Virus record (IMG/VR): IMGVR_UViG_3300017719_000214
Coordinates: 1 to 23,321 of that record
DNA from: a virus
DNA length: 23,321 bases
Reading direction: 5' to 3' (one strand)
In this document: positions 13,418 through 20,616 of the stretch, piece by piece
Numbering within the stretch: position 1 is the stretch's first letter
Layout: every line of letters begins with the position of its first letter
The notes under the pieces: model-generated
The model's input: only the letters and a program-made list of their open reading frames with translations
The model's database searches: none
What the model was told of the DNA's origin: nothing
Position numbers and translations under genes: made by a program

Positions 13418-14701
13418 ATGGATTTACTACCAATAAAGTTTGAAACGGGCACAAACCCTGACAAATATCTAAACGAAATTCGTGCTGCTAAAAGATTAGG
13501 TAATCTTTTTGTAAGAAAGATTAAAGCAGTGTGGACTACAATTAAAAAGGCAATTGTAAAGTTATTCAGAACCAAAGTTAGAAAAGCAGAACTATTTGAT
13601 ACGGTTGAAATTACTATACCTAAACAGGTAAAGGAAGATATAATGAATGAAATGCCGATATTAAAAGAAGAATCTGGCGCTATTGGAGCAATCAAGGGTA
13701 ACTATAACGAAGCGCTTGTTTGCCAATTTCTCTTTGATCATAGAGGGGAAGAGGTTAACATATCCAAAAATTATGAGAAATATAGAGCGGGTATTAAACA
13801 GACCGTAACTGATTGGGATAAGAAATTAAAAGTTGCTGACCAGAAAAACTATACGAAGAACATAAAAATTATCCGTAAAGGTAGTGCTGATATGGCTAAC
13901 TATCTTATCTCTGCTGCAGTAAGTGAACAAGCCACAATAGTAGGCGCTTACTTGGACAATCTTGCATTCATGGACGGAATTGACTTTAAAGCAGATATTA
14001 GAGTCGCTGTAATGAAAGAAGGCAAAGAAATCCTTGATGGTTACTCTCTCAAACTATATTCAAATAAGACAGTAGGTCTCGCAAATACAACTGCAAGAGG
14101 TTTATGTGGTCATTTAGCTGGTGATAGTGCAGAAAACGAATTCGATGGAAAAGCTAAAACTGACCAAACTCTAAAGGATTTGATTCATAAATCAAAACTA
14201 TTAAATGCTATAAAACAAGACCATAAGAAATGGTTAAAAGGTGATGAAAAATCCTATGATAAACTAATTAGGTTACGAGGATTAACACCTGCTGAAATAG
14301 AAAAATTAAGCCAATCTCAATTAAAGGCCGACAGAGCTGCGGCCAGAAAGCCAATCAATACAAGAATTGCTGCATTAGTATATGATGTATTAAAGAATTA
14401 TGAAGGTAGTGATACTCTAGGCGAAAGAGTACTTGATATTTTAGGTTTTAACGATAAAGAAACTAAAATGTTAATGGCAATTACTACTGAAAAGAAAAGT
14501 GAAATTATAGCACATCACCCTGACTTGGATTTAAGTAAAATTAAAATAGAAGACCCTAACGGTAGAGTATCAATTAATATTATTGGACCTACAGGTAAAA
14601 GAATAGTATCATTTAATGTAAAAGAAGGTGAACAGAAAAAAGTAAGTGGTTCTGTTTCTTTTGCAGGAATTGAACCAGAGGAGTATGAAGAATACCTATG
14701 A
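13418..14701 (+). CDS. Late conserved hypothetical protein
   Basis: 427 aa, first gene of the late block, with AAAGGGATTAAG before its ATG. The N-terminal ~60 residues are basic and helical. A central segment (F-K-A-D-I-R-V-A-V-M-K-E-G-K-E-I-L-D-G-Y-S-L-K-L-Y) has an Asp, then a strand ending S-L-K, loosely like a PD-(D/E)xK nuclease core, followed by a G-L-A-N-T-T-A-R-G-L block; this is suggestive only. It ends with a possible beta domain. It lies beside the putative ligase-like gene and overlaps it by 4 nt (ATGA). Late expression suggests a virion, packaging or DNA-processing role. No capsid-targeting-like start is seen. Confidence 0.72.
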   Translation: MDLLPIKFETGTNPDKYLNEIRAAKRLGNLFVRKIKAVWTTIKKAIVKLFRTKVRKAELFDTVEITIPKQVKEDIMNEMPILKEESGAIGAIKGNYNEALVCQFLFDHRGEEVNISKNYEKYRAGIKQTVTDWDKKLKVADQKNYTKNIKIIRKGSADMANYLISAAVSEQATIVGAYLDNLAFMDGIDFKADIRVAVMKEGKEILDGYSLKLYSNKTVGLANTTARGLCGHLAGDSAENEFDGKAKTDQTLKDLIHKSKLLNAIKQDHKKWLKGDEKSYDKLIRLRGLTPAEIEKLSQSQLKADRAAARKPINTRIAALVYDVLKNYEGSDTLGERVLDILGFNDKETKMLMAITTEKKSEIIAHHPDLDLSKIKIEDPNGRVSINIIGPTGKRIVSFNVKEGEQKKVSGSVSFAGIEPEEYEEYL

Positions 14702-15939
14702 AATCATTAAGTGGATATTTATCAGAGGCCGCTGGCAAAAATACACACATGACTCACATTGAAGATTTAATTCTTGATGGTGGAGTTAAGGGGGCACGCC
14801 AAGCAATATTAGCGCTAAGAAGTTTGCGTGATATGTTAAGTGGTAATTCTAAAAAGTCTGTAGATATTACCGTTAAATGGGACGGTGCCCCCGCCGTATT
14901 TGCTGGTGAAGATCCAAGAGATGGTTCATTCTTTGTTGCTAAGAAAGGTATCTTTAATGCCAATCCAAAGATTTATAAGTCACATGAAGATATTAAAGCA
15001 GATACTTCTGGCGATCTCACTAAGAAATTAATACTAGCATTTGATGAACTACAGAAGTTAGGTATTAAGGGAGTTATCCAAGGTGACTTCATGTTCGATA
15101 ATTCTGATTTAAAAAGGGAGACAATTGATGGAAAGTCTTTTCTTGTTTTTCATCCTAATACCATTGCTTACACTGTCCCTGCTGACTCTGCACTTGCTAA
15201 AGAAATTAGAGCGGCTAAGATAGGTATTGTATGGCATACTATTTACAATGGTTCTACATTTGAAACTATGCAAGCTGAGTTTGGTAGAGAGATAGTACCA
15301 AAGTTAAAGAAAACAAAGAGTGTTTGGATGGTAGACGCTACGTTACCCGACTTATCTGGTACTGCAACTCTTACTGCAAACGAAACAGAAGAAGTCACTA
15401 AAAATTTATCCGAAGCAGGTAAACTATTTAAGCAAATATCTTCATCTACCCTTAAAGAAATCGAACAGAATAAAGAATTAAATATGCTTATCAATGTGTA
15501 TAATAATTCAAAGGTTAGAGAAGGCCAAAGAATTACAGATACTAAAAAACACGCAACTGGTCTTGTGATGTGGGTTAATAATAGATACGCTAAAGAAATA
15601 GCTAAACGAAGTTCGGCTAAAGGTAAACAAACACAAATTACTAAAAGAGACGAATTATTAAAGTTTTTTTCTAAGTCTAATATAAAAAATCTACAAAAAA
15701 TCTTCGAAATGCAGAATTTTGTAGTGGATAGTAAATTAATTATTATAAATAAACTAAACAAACTTTCTAATATTGGGACGTTTGTTAAAACTAAATCCGG
15801 ATTTAAGGTAACCAACCCAGAAGGTTTTGTTGCAATAGATCGCATGGAAGGTGGCGCTGTTAAACTTGTAGATAGAATGGAATTTGCATTCAACAATTTT
15901 AGCAAAGATATTATAAAAGGTTGGGACAACCCCAACTAA
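14698..15939 (+). CDS. Late protein with ligase-like KxDG motifs and capsid-targeting-like N-terminus
   Basis: 413 aa. It begins M-K-S-L-S-G-Y-L-S-E-A, where L-S-E|A at residue 10 matches a T4 prohead-protease site. Residues 60-63 are K-W-D-G (K-x-D-G, motif I of ATP-dependent DNA/RNA ligases and capping enzymes, where Lys takes the AMP or GMP); then F-F-V-A-K-K-G-I-F, G-V-I-Q-G-D-F-M-F (motif III-like), K-I-G-I-V-W-H-T (motif IV-like), and near the end P-E-G-F-V-A-I-D and V-K-L-V-D-R (374-379 and 388-392, motif V-like). The motif order fits the nucleotidyltransferase superfamily; the fold is inferred and may be non-catalytic. The long middle is helical. It may correspond to a conserved hypothetical family of marine T4-like phages. 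Confidence 0.75.
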   Translation: MKSLSGYLSEAAGKNTHMTHIEDLILDGGVKGARQAILALRSLRDMLSGNSKKSVDITVKWDGAPAVFAGEDPRDGSFFVAKKGIFNANPKIYKSHEDIKADTSGDLTKKLILAFDELQKLGIKGVIQGDFMFDNSDLKRETIDGKSFLVFHPNTIAYTVPADSALAKEIRAAKIGIVWHTIYNGSTFETMQAEFGREIVPKLKKTKSVWMVDATLPDLSGTATLTANETEEVTKNLSEAGKLFKQISSSTLKEIEQNKELNMLINVYNNSKVREGQRITDTKKHATGLVMWVNNRYAKEIAKRSSAKGKQTQITKRDELLKFFSKSNIKNLQKIFEMQNFVVDSKLIIINKLNKLSNIGTFVKTKSGFKVTNPEGFVAIDRMEGGAVKLVDRMEFAFNNFSKDIIKGWDNPN

Positions 15940-15957
15940 ATGGGAACCGAGGATAAA

Positions 15958-16329
15958 ATGAAATCGTTCAAAGAATATACAGATGCCCAGGAGGCACTGA
16001 CTATCTCTCAAAGGCAGAAGATGAAAGCTGCCTTCAGAAAAAATAAAGCCAAGATTATGGTTGCAAGAAAGAAAGCAGCCAAGAGAATGGCCTCTCCAGA
16101 AAAATTAAAGAAACGTGCAGAAGTTGCAGCACGTAAGCTCATAATTAAAAAAATCTTAAAGAATAAGAGTAAAGCTGATTTATCTTATGCTGCTCGTGGT
16201 GAGCTTGAGAAGAAAGTAGCAAAGAAAAAAGCGGCTATTAAGAAGATAGCAAAGAAATTACTGCCTCAAGTGAAGAAAGCAGATAGAGCAAAATTAAAGA
16301 AAAATAAAATAAAAACACCAGGTCAGTAA
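15958..16329 (+). CDS. Lys/Ala-rich basic internal-protein candidate
   Basis: 123 aa from ATG 15958, which has GAGG 5 nt upstream; an ATG at 15940 would add six residues but lacks a site and hides the tag. It starts M-K-S-F-K-E-Y-T-D-A-Q-E-A, a capsid-targeting-like tag with Glu at residue 12. The rest is almost entirely Lys, Ala, Arg, Leu and Ile in helical runs (A-R-K-K-A-A-K-R-M-A; E-K-K-V-A-K-K-K-A-A-I-K-K-I-A-K-K), like a histone-type DNA-binding protein. In T4 the internal proteins IPI-III are small, basic and packed with DNA. The role here is inference. Confidence 0.72.
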   Translation: MKSFKEYTDAQEALTISQRQKMKAAFRKNKAKIMVARKKAAKRMASPEKLKKRAEVAARKLIIKKILKNKSKADLSYAARGELEKKVAKKKAAIKKIAKKLLPQVKKADRAKLKKNKIKTPGQ

Positions 16330-16331
16330 TT

Positions 16332-17681
16332 ATGTCATTTAAAAGTTTTAACGAATATTTAAAAGAAGAAAAAGGTGAAATGACATTTGTCTTTGGCCGT
16401 TTTAATCCACCCACTGTTGGCCATGAAAAATTATTTGATAAATTAAAGGCTGTATCAAGTGGTTCATATAGAATCTATGGTTCTAAATCACAAGACCCTA
16501 AGAAGAACCCATTAAACTTTAAACAGAAAGTAAAATTCCTGCGTAAGATGTTCCCTAAACATGCAAGATCTGTTATGGCAGATAGTGATGTCAGACATGT
16601 TATGGATATCGCGGTTAAACTATACGACCAAGGATATACTAAACTTCAAATGGTCGCAGGTTCGGATAGAGTAAACGAATTTGATGCATTGTTAAATAAG
16701 TATAATGGTGTTAAGGCAAGACATGGTTTCTATGAATTTAAAGATAAAATTGAAGTAATCTCCGCAGGAGAAAGAGACCCAGATGCAGAGGGAGTGACAG
16801 GGATGTCCGCTTCTAAAATGAGAGCAGCTGCTCAAGACGGTTCACTACAGACATTTGCTAAAGGCGTACCTAGTGGATATAATCCTAAAGACCTATTCAA
16901 CACAGTTCGTAAAGGTATGGGTATCAAAGAAGCAGCTAAGTTAAGAGAACACATCGAATTACCTCTAGTGTCAGAGACTCGCGAGAATTATGTAGAAGGT
17001 AATTTATTTACTGTAGGTGATACAGTAGTATTAAAAGAAACTAACGATGTAGGTGTTATTAGTGTATGTGGTAGTAATTACCTAGTTGTTGAATTTGGTC
17101 AATGGAAGAAAAGAGTATGGTTAGACCAAGTTGAACTTATGGAGAAGTGTGGCGCTGGTGAAGACGGTTCTGACGAACTTGTAAAGACATATAAAAAAGG
17201 TGTCCCTGGCCAGACAGAAGATAAAGAAGAAAAGAAACGAAATACACAATATCATAAAGGGTTGAAGAAGTCCACATCAGATAAAAGACAAGCACATTTT
17301 AATAAAGGCGCTAAGATGGATGATGATAATCCAGCTGCCTATAAACCTGCCCCTGGCGATGCTACTGCCAAAACTAAACCATCTAAACATACTAAGAAAT
17401 ATAAGCAAATGTTTGGCGAAGGCTTTCTTACATTTGAAGATTATAACATAGATGAAGGTAAGTCTGACGAGGCGTTGAAAAAGAAAGCAGATAAGTCAGG
17501 TATGCCTTTAGCAATCTTAAAGAAAGTTTATAAAAGAGGTGTTGCAGCATGGAGAACTGGCCATAGACCGGGTACTACTCCACAACAGTGGGGATTCGCT
17601 AGAGTTAATTCATTCGTAACAAAATCATCAGGTACATGGGGTAAAGCTGATAAAGACCTCGCGGCTAAAGTAGGGGGATAA
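16332..17681 (+). CDS. Nucleotidyltransferase fused to a DUF5824-like domain
   Basis: 449 aa. N-terminus S-F-K-S-F-N-E-Y-L-K-E|E carries the tag-like start and an L-K-E site at residue 12. Residues 19-165 are a NadM/cytidylyltransferase-type domain: G-R-F-N-P-P-T-V-G-H (22-31, the first His of HxGH replaced by Thr) and T-G-M-S-A-S-K-M-R (156-164). Residues ~222-270 form a small beta-barrel-like segment (G-D-T-V-V-L-K; V-V-E-F-G-Q-W). A polar Lys-rich linker follows. At 366-376 the sequence L-T-F-E-D-Y-N-I-D-E|G copies the tag again. Residues ~377-447 match the DUF5824 family as I recall it (K-S-G-M-P; A-A-W-R-T-G-H-R-P-G; W-G-F-A-R-V). This looks like two tagged proteins joined. Its substrate (NMN, CTP/ATP) is unknown. 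Confidence 0.82.
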   Translation: MSFKSFNEYLKEEKGEMTFVFGRFNPPTVGHEKLFDKLKAVSSGSYRIYGSKSQDPKKNPLNFKQKVKFLRKMFPKHARSVMADSDVRHVMDIAVKLYDQGYTKLQMVAGSDRVNEFDALLNKYNGVKARHGFYEFKDKIEVISAGERDPDAEGVTGMSASKMRAAAQDGSLQTFAKGVPSGYNPKDLFNTVRKGMGIKEAAKLREHIELPLVSETRENYVEGNLFTVGDTVVLKETNDVGVISVCGSNYLVVEFGQWKKRVWLDQVELMEKCGAGEDGSDELVKTYKKGVPGQTEDKEEKKRNTQYHKGLKKSTSDKRQAHFNKGAKMDDDNPAAYKPAPGDATAKTKPSKHTKKYKQMFGEGFLTFEDYNIDEGKSDEALKKKADKSGMPLAILKKVYKRGVAAWRTGHRPGTTPQQWGFARVNSFVTKSSGTWGKADKDLAAKVGG

Positions 17682-17682
17682 A

Positions 17683-17940
17683 ATGAAAACATTCAGAGAA
17701 ATAAGAGAAAGAGTTACTTATCCTAAGACAATGAAGGACATTGTTCGCAGGTATGGTAAGGAATTAAAACAGGCAGAAAGAACTGGTAACATAGATAAGT
17801 ACTTGTCAACAGATGCTGAAGAGGCACTTAAACATTGGGTATTCAAAAATGAACCTTATGTTGGTGATGATCCAGATGATTTTGATGAGTGGTTAGATAA
17901 TAATTTAGAAGATATTGTTAAAGGGAAGATTAAAGACTAA
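17683..17940 (+). CDS. Small tagged hypothetical protein
   Basis: 85 aa starting M-K-T-F-R-E-I-R-E-R, a variant of the shared N-terminal tag with an I-R-E at residue 9. The body is acidic and helical in the second half (D-D-P-D-D-F-D-E-W-L-D-N-N-L-E-D-I-V-K-G-K). It is tucked between two other tagged genes and shares one base with the next start (TAATG). No domain is recognised. Confidence 0.72.
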   Translation: MKTFREIRERVTYPKTMKDIVRRYGKELKQAERTGNIDKYLSTDAEEALKHWVFKNEPYVGDDPDDFDEWLDNNLEDIVKGKIKD

Positions 17941-18179
17941 TGAAGACATTCAAGGAACAAGCAAATCTTGATGAAGCGCCATTGGTAATGAACGATACTG
18001 ATATGGCTTCTGCTCTCTTCAAGGATATCAAAGACACGATGATGAAAAATGCTAGGCAAAAGAATAGAGAAAAAAACTGGCCTCTGCTTCAACAACTTGC
18101 TGCCATGGCGGGTTATGGTATTACTAAGAAAGGCCAGTCAAAAGAAAAATCATTTAGGTATGACTTAAAGAAAAAATGA
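17940..18179 (+). CDS. Small tagged hypothetical protein
   Basis: 79 aa with M-K-T-F-K-E-Q-A-N-L-D-E|A: tag-like start and a textbook L-D-E|A protease step at residue 12. If cut, the mature protein would begin A-P-L-V-M-N-D. The body is basic at both ends of a helical middle (M-M-K-N-A-R-Q-K-N-R-E-K-N-W) and ends Lys-rich. Its stop overlaps the next ATG by 4 nt. Function unknown, candidate internal protein. Confidence 0.74.
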   Translation: MKTFKEQANLDEAPLVMNDTDMASALFKDIKDTMMKNARQKNREKNWPLLQQLAAMAGYGITKKGQSKEKSFRYDLKKK

Positions 18180-18592
18180 AAACATTTAAGGAATTTAATA
18201 ATTTATCTGAACAAGAACTTAATGAAGTATTAGGTTTTTATAAGAAAGTATATGGTGGTGCCGCTAAATTGGCTGTGAAAGGTGTCAAAGGGGCTGGTAA
18301 ATTAGCCGCCAAAGGCGCCAAAGCTGGTGCAAAGGCAGCAATTAAAAAGGGTAAAGAAAAGTTTACGGATAAGGGTAAGTTGGCAGCTGCAGAAAAGAAA
18401 GCAAAGTCAATGGAAGATAAGAGAAAGACCCGAGAGAAATTAGAAAAGGCCCGAGAGAAAATTAAACAAGAAAAAGAAGCATTGAGAAAGAAAAAAGAAA
18501 GTATGCCACCTAATACATTTAAGAAAATGAGACTTGCACTGAAAAAGAAAGTATCTAAAGTAAATGATGCTGAGGCCGATTTAAAGAAATGA
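18176..18592 (+). CDS. Tagged histone-H1-like basic protein
   Basis: 138 aa with the tag M-K-T-F-K-E-F-N-N-L-S-E|Q (residue 12) and a possible second site Q-E-L-N-E|V at residue 17. Residues ~29-62 are an Ala/Gly/Lys repeat (K-L-A-V-K-G-V-K-G-A-G-K-L-A-A-K-G-A-K-A-G), like the tails of histone H1 and bacterial Hc proteins. The rest is a charged helix with coiled-coil character (E-K-A-R-E-K-I-K-Q-E-K-E-A-L-R-K-K-K). DNA binding inside the capsid is the natural guess. Overlaps: 4 nt on each side. Confidence 0.75.
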   Translation: MKTFKEFNNLSEQELNEVLGFYKKVYGGAAKLAVKGVKGAGKLAAKGAKAGAKAAIKKGKEKFTDKGKLAAAEKKAKSMEDKRKTREKLEKAREKIKQEKEALRKKKESMPPNTFKKMRLALKKKVSKVNDAEADLKK

Positions 18593-19263
18593 AATCACTG
18601 AAAGAACATATACAATTATATGAAGGTGTTAATGACCCTTCCATTTTTAAGGCAGTATTCCTTGCGGGTGGCCCAGGTTCTGGTAAGTCATTTGTAGTAG
18701 GTAAGACATCTCTAAAAGCACTAGGGTTTAGGTTAATTAACTCTGATGATGCTTTTGAAAAGGGATTAAAGAAGGCAGGATTAACAATGGATCCTAATGA
18801 TATCGCATCTGCACAGGGACAGGCAGTCAGAGCATCTGCTAAGGCTTTAACTGGTAAGATAATGACCAGAGCATTAAAAGGTAGAATGGGTGTTGTAATT
18901 GATGGTACTGGTAAAGATTATACAAAGATTAAAAAGCAAGTTGATATGCTAAGAGAACTTGGATACGCAGTACACATGATATTTGTGAATACAGATTTAG
19001 AAACGGCACAGAAAAGAAATGATGCGCGACCAAGATCCTTACCAGATGATATGGTAAAGCAAATGTGGGATTCTGTGCAAAAGAACATTGGTAAATTCCA
19101 AGGGTTATTTAGAAATAGAATGATTATTGTTGATAATTCTGAGGGTCAAGATATAGATACATCAACACTAGAAGCGTATAAAGATATAAAAACCTGGGCC
19201 GCTAAGGAACCAGAGAATGCCATTGCACAAAAATGGATAAAGGGACAGAAAAATGGAAAATAA
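18589..19263 (+). CDS. Tagged P-loop kinase (zeta-toxin/polynucleotide-kinase-like)
   Basis: 224 aa. The start M-K-S-L-K-E-H-I-Q-L-Y-E|G fits the tag with a clear L-Y-E|G site at residue 12. Walker A is G-G-P-G-S-G-K-S (27-34); N-S-D-D (~51-54) follows as in zeta-type and PNK-type kinases; V-V-I-D-G-T-G is the second strand motif; R-N-D-A-R-P-R-S-L (~141-149) is a lid-like Arg-rich region. Family members phosphorylate small molecules, peptidoglycan precursors (zeta toxins) or 5'-OH nucleic-acid ends; which applies here is open. A packaged kinase next to a ligase-like protein suggests end repair, but that is inference. It overlaps the next gene by 11 nt. Confidence 0.84.
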   Translation: MKSLKEHIQLYEGVNDPSIFKAVFLAGGPGSGKSFVVGKTSLKALGFRLINSDDAFEKGLKKAGLTMDPNDIASAQGQAVRASAKALTGKIMTRALKGRMGVVIDGTGKDYTKIKKQVDMLRELGYAVHMIFVNTDLETAQKRNDARPRSLPDDMVKQMWDSVQKNIGKFQGLFRNRMIIVDNSEGQDIDTSTLEAYKDIKTWAAKEPENAIAQKWIKGQKNGK

Positions 19264-19693
19264 AGAAAGAGATAAAATAGTAAAGGCATTTACAGCTAAG
19301 TGGAAGTATAGAAAAGATAAAGAACAATACGGTATGGCTGATGCTTGGAAAATCATTTACTCTCCAAATGCAGAAGGTAAGTATGTAGGTGATTGTGAAG
19401 ACTACGCACTTTCTATTCTATGGAGATTATCTGGCGAAAGTCATCTTAAAATGTGGTGGTTACTACTTACCCATCAAGCAGGTATTTGTTGTGTTGGACC
19501 AAGTAAGTGGAAAATGTCACACGCAGTATTGAGATATAAAGGTGAGTATGTAGATAACTGGACTAGAAAGTTTGGCCCTAAATCAGAAATTGAAAAGAAC
19601 CATACTTTCCATATTATTTATGGATGGGGTTGGGCATATTTTACTGCTCTTAAAATGGTAATAAGTAAAGTAGTAAGAACTATTAAGGGATAA
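19253..19693 (+). CDS. Transglutaminase-like cysteine peptidase domain protein
   Basis: 146 aa. Y-V-G-D-C-E-D-Y-A-L with Cys48, S-H-A-V-L with His90 and Y-V-D-N with Asp101 form the Cys-His-Asp triad of bacterial transglutaminase-like proteinases (BTLCP type). It lacks a signal peptide and does not carry the shared N-terminal tag. Such domains can cut peptide or amide bonds, or act on peptidoglycan. A role in the virion or at infection is possible from its position in the late block. The C-terminal ~35 residues (H-I-I-Y-G-W-G-W-A-Y-F) are aromatic-rich and may contact membrane. Confidence 0.78.
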   Translation: MENKERDKIVKAFTAKWKYRKDKEQYGMADAWKIIYSPNAEGKYVGDCEDYALSILWRLSGESHLKMWWLLLTHQAGICCVGPSKWKMSHAVLRYKGEYVDNWTRKFGPKSEIEKNHTFHIIYGWGWAYFTALKMVISKVVRTIKG

Positions 19694-20064
19694 TGATGCA
19701 TACATTTTTAGAGCATGTAGACGAAAGATTTGGTATCTATGAAGGTAAACATGTACCATTAGAACAACCGATGATTGAAGCTACTAAAGATAAAGACGTA
19801 GAACTTAATTCACCGAAAAGAGGTGGCAAAGCTAAGTACTATGTTTATGTAAAGAATGATAAAGGTAACGTAATTAAAATTCAATTTGGTGATACTACTG
19901 GATTGAGTGCTAAAATTAACGATAGAGATGCTGCAAGAAACTTTGCTGCAAGACATCAATGCGATACTAAGAACGATAAGACAAAGGCCGGTTATTGGGC
20001 ATGTCGTCTTCCTAAGTACGCAAAACAACTAGGATTGAAGGGTGGTGGATCTTACTTTTGGTAA
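19693..20064 (+). CDS. Conserved late/virion-type protein with tag-like start
   Basis: 123 aa beginning M-M-H-T-F-L-E-H-V-D-E-R-F-G-I-Y-E|G; I-Y-E|G at residue 17 could be a protease site, though the tag is longer than in its neighbours. The body has a pattern common in marine T4-like phages: P-K-R-G-G-K-A-K-Y-Y-V-Y-V-K-N-D-K-G-N-V-I-K, F-G-D-T-T-G, A-A-R-N-F-A-A-R-H-Q-C-D-T-K-N-D-K-T-K-A-G-Y-W-A-C-R, with two Cys that might bind metal. Function unknown; probably structural or internal. Confidence 0.78.
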   Translation: MMHTFLEHVDERFGIYEGKHVPLEQPMIEATKDKDVELNSPKRGGKAKYYVYVKNDKGNVIKIQFGDTTGLSAKINDRDAARNFAARHQCDTKNDKTKAGYWACRLPKYAKQLGLKGGGSYFW

Positions 20065-20335
20065 ACCATACTGGGAAGATGCTGATATACGTCAGTTTGA
20101 CCCAAGTATAGAAGACGCAGAATACGTGTGGCATCGTGACCATGAAGATCGCGAGGTGGAAATTTTAGAAGGTGAAGGATGGCAATTTCAATTGCAGAAT
20201 TGTTTGCCATGGTTATTAGAAAAAGGAATGGTATTTGATATTAAGAAATATGAATATCATAGATTAATTAAAGGGGTAACCCCATTAAAATGCAGGGTGT
20301 TTAAACATGGCAACAGCGCAAGAACAAAGAGTTGA
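20042..20335 (+). CDS. Cupin-like small protein
   Basis: 97 aa from GTG 20042 (or GTG 20045), overlapping the previous gene by 23 nt. The string H-R-D-H-E-D-R-E-V-E-I-L-E-G-E-G-W-Q-F-Q, then L-P-W-L-L-E-K-G-M-V-F-D-I and Y-E-Y-H-R-L-I-K-G has the spacing of a one-domain cupin (two His-containing motifs, a G-E-G turn, and H-R-L near the end) and may bind metal through the His residues. Similar proteins occur in marine T4-like phages. Substrate unknown. It overlaps the next gene by 29 nt in another frame. Confidence 0.68.
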   Translation: MVDLTFGKPYWEDADIRQFDPSIEDAEYVWHRDHEDREVEILEGEGWQFQLQNCLPWLLEKGMVFDIKKYEYHRLIKGVTPLKCRVFKHGNSARTKS

Positions 20336-20606
20336 ACAATCAGCTCGTCTTGACCGAATCGAGCAGAAGATTGACCAAATGTCTGCTGCTATTATTTCTT
20401 TGGCACGTGCCGAAGAGAAGATTGCCACTATGGCAGAGTTTGGTAAACAACAGGGAGAGCAGATATTAACTCTTATAAATAGAGTAGATCGGCTAGAAAT
20501 ATTAGTGCGTGAAAATGCACAAACGGTAAATGTTATTAATAAATTATTCTGGATAGTCATCGCGGGTGCCGCTACAGCTATTACAGGAATGCTTTTCATA
20601 CAATAG
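20307..20606 (+). CDS. Coiled-coil protein with C-terminal membrane segment
   Basis: 99 aa from ATG 20307. Residues ~5-75 are an extended heptad-like helix (Q-R-V-E-Q-S-A-R-L-D-R-I-E-Q-K-I-D-Q-M; L-T-L-I-N-R-V-D-R-L-E-I-L-V), and residues ~78-97 (L-F-W-I-V-I-A-G-A-A-T-A-I-T-G-M-L-F-I) form one membrane helix at the C-terminus. This shape is like XhlA-type lysis-associated proteins and other phage membrane anchors. A lysis role is possible but not shown, since no holin partner is visible nearby. A TATAAATA octamer at 20474-20481 lies inside it. Confidence 0.72.
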   Translation: MATAQEQRVEQSARLDRIEQKIDQMSAAIISLARAEEKIATMAEFGKQQGEQILTLINRVDRLEILVRENAQTVNVINKLFWIVIAGAATAITGMLFIQ

Positions 20607-20616
20607 GAGAATCGAA

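Noticed and set aside
15744-15751. TATAAATA inside the ligase-like gene
   Set aside because: It could serve the 15958 gene but lies ~200 bp upstream within coding sequence; chance occurrence is as likely.
15243-15935. Long antisense open frame of 230 codons opposite the ligase-like gene
   Set aside because: It is a low-complexity Leu/Ser/Phe/Ile-rich shadow of an AT-rich gene that has clear motifs on the + strand; no start site or promoter supports it.
20474-20481. TATAAATA inside the coiled-coil gene, possible late promoter for 20617
   Set aside because: It lies within codons for L-I-N-R, ~135 bp from the next start; not separable from chance without transcript data.
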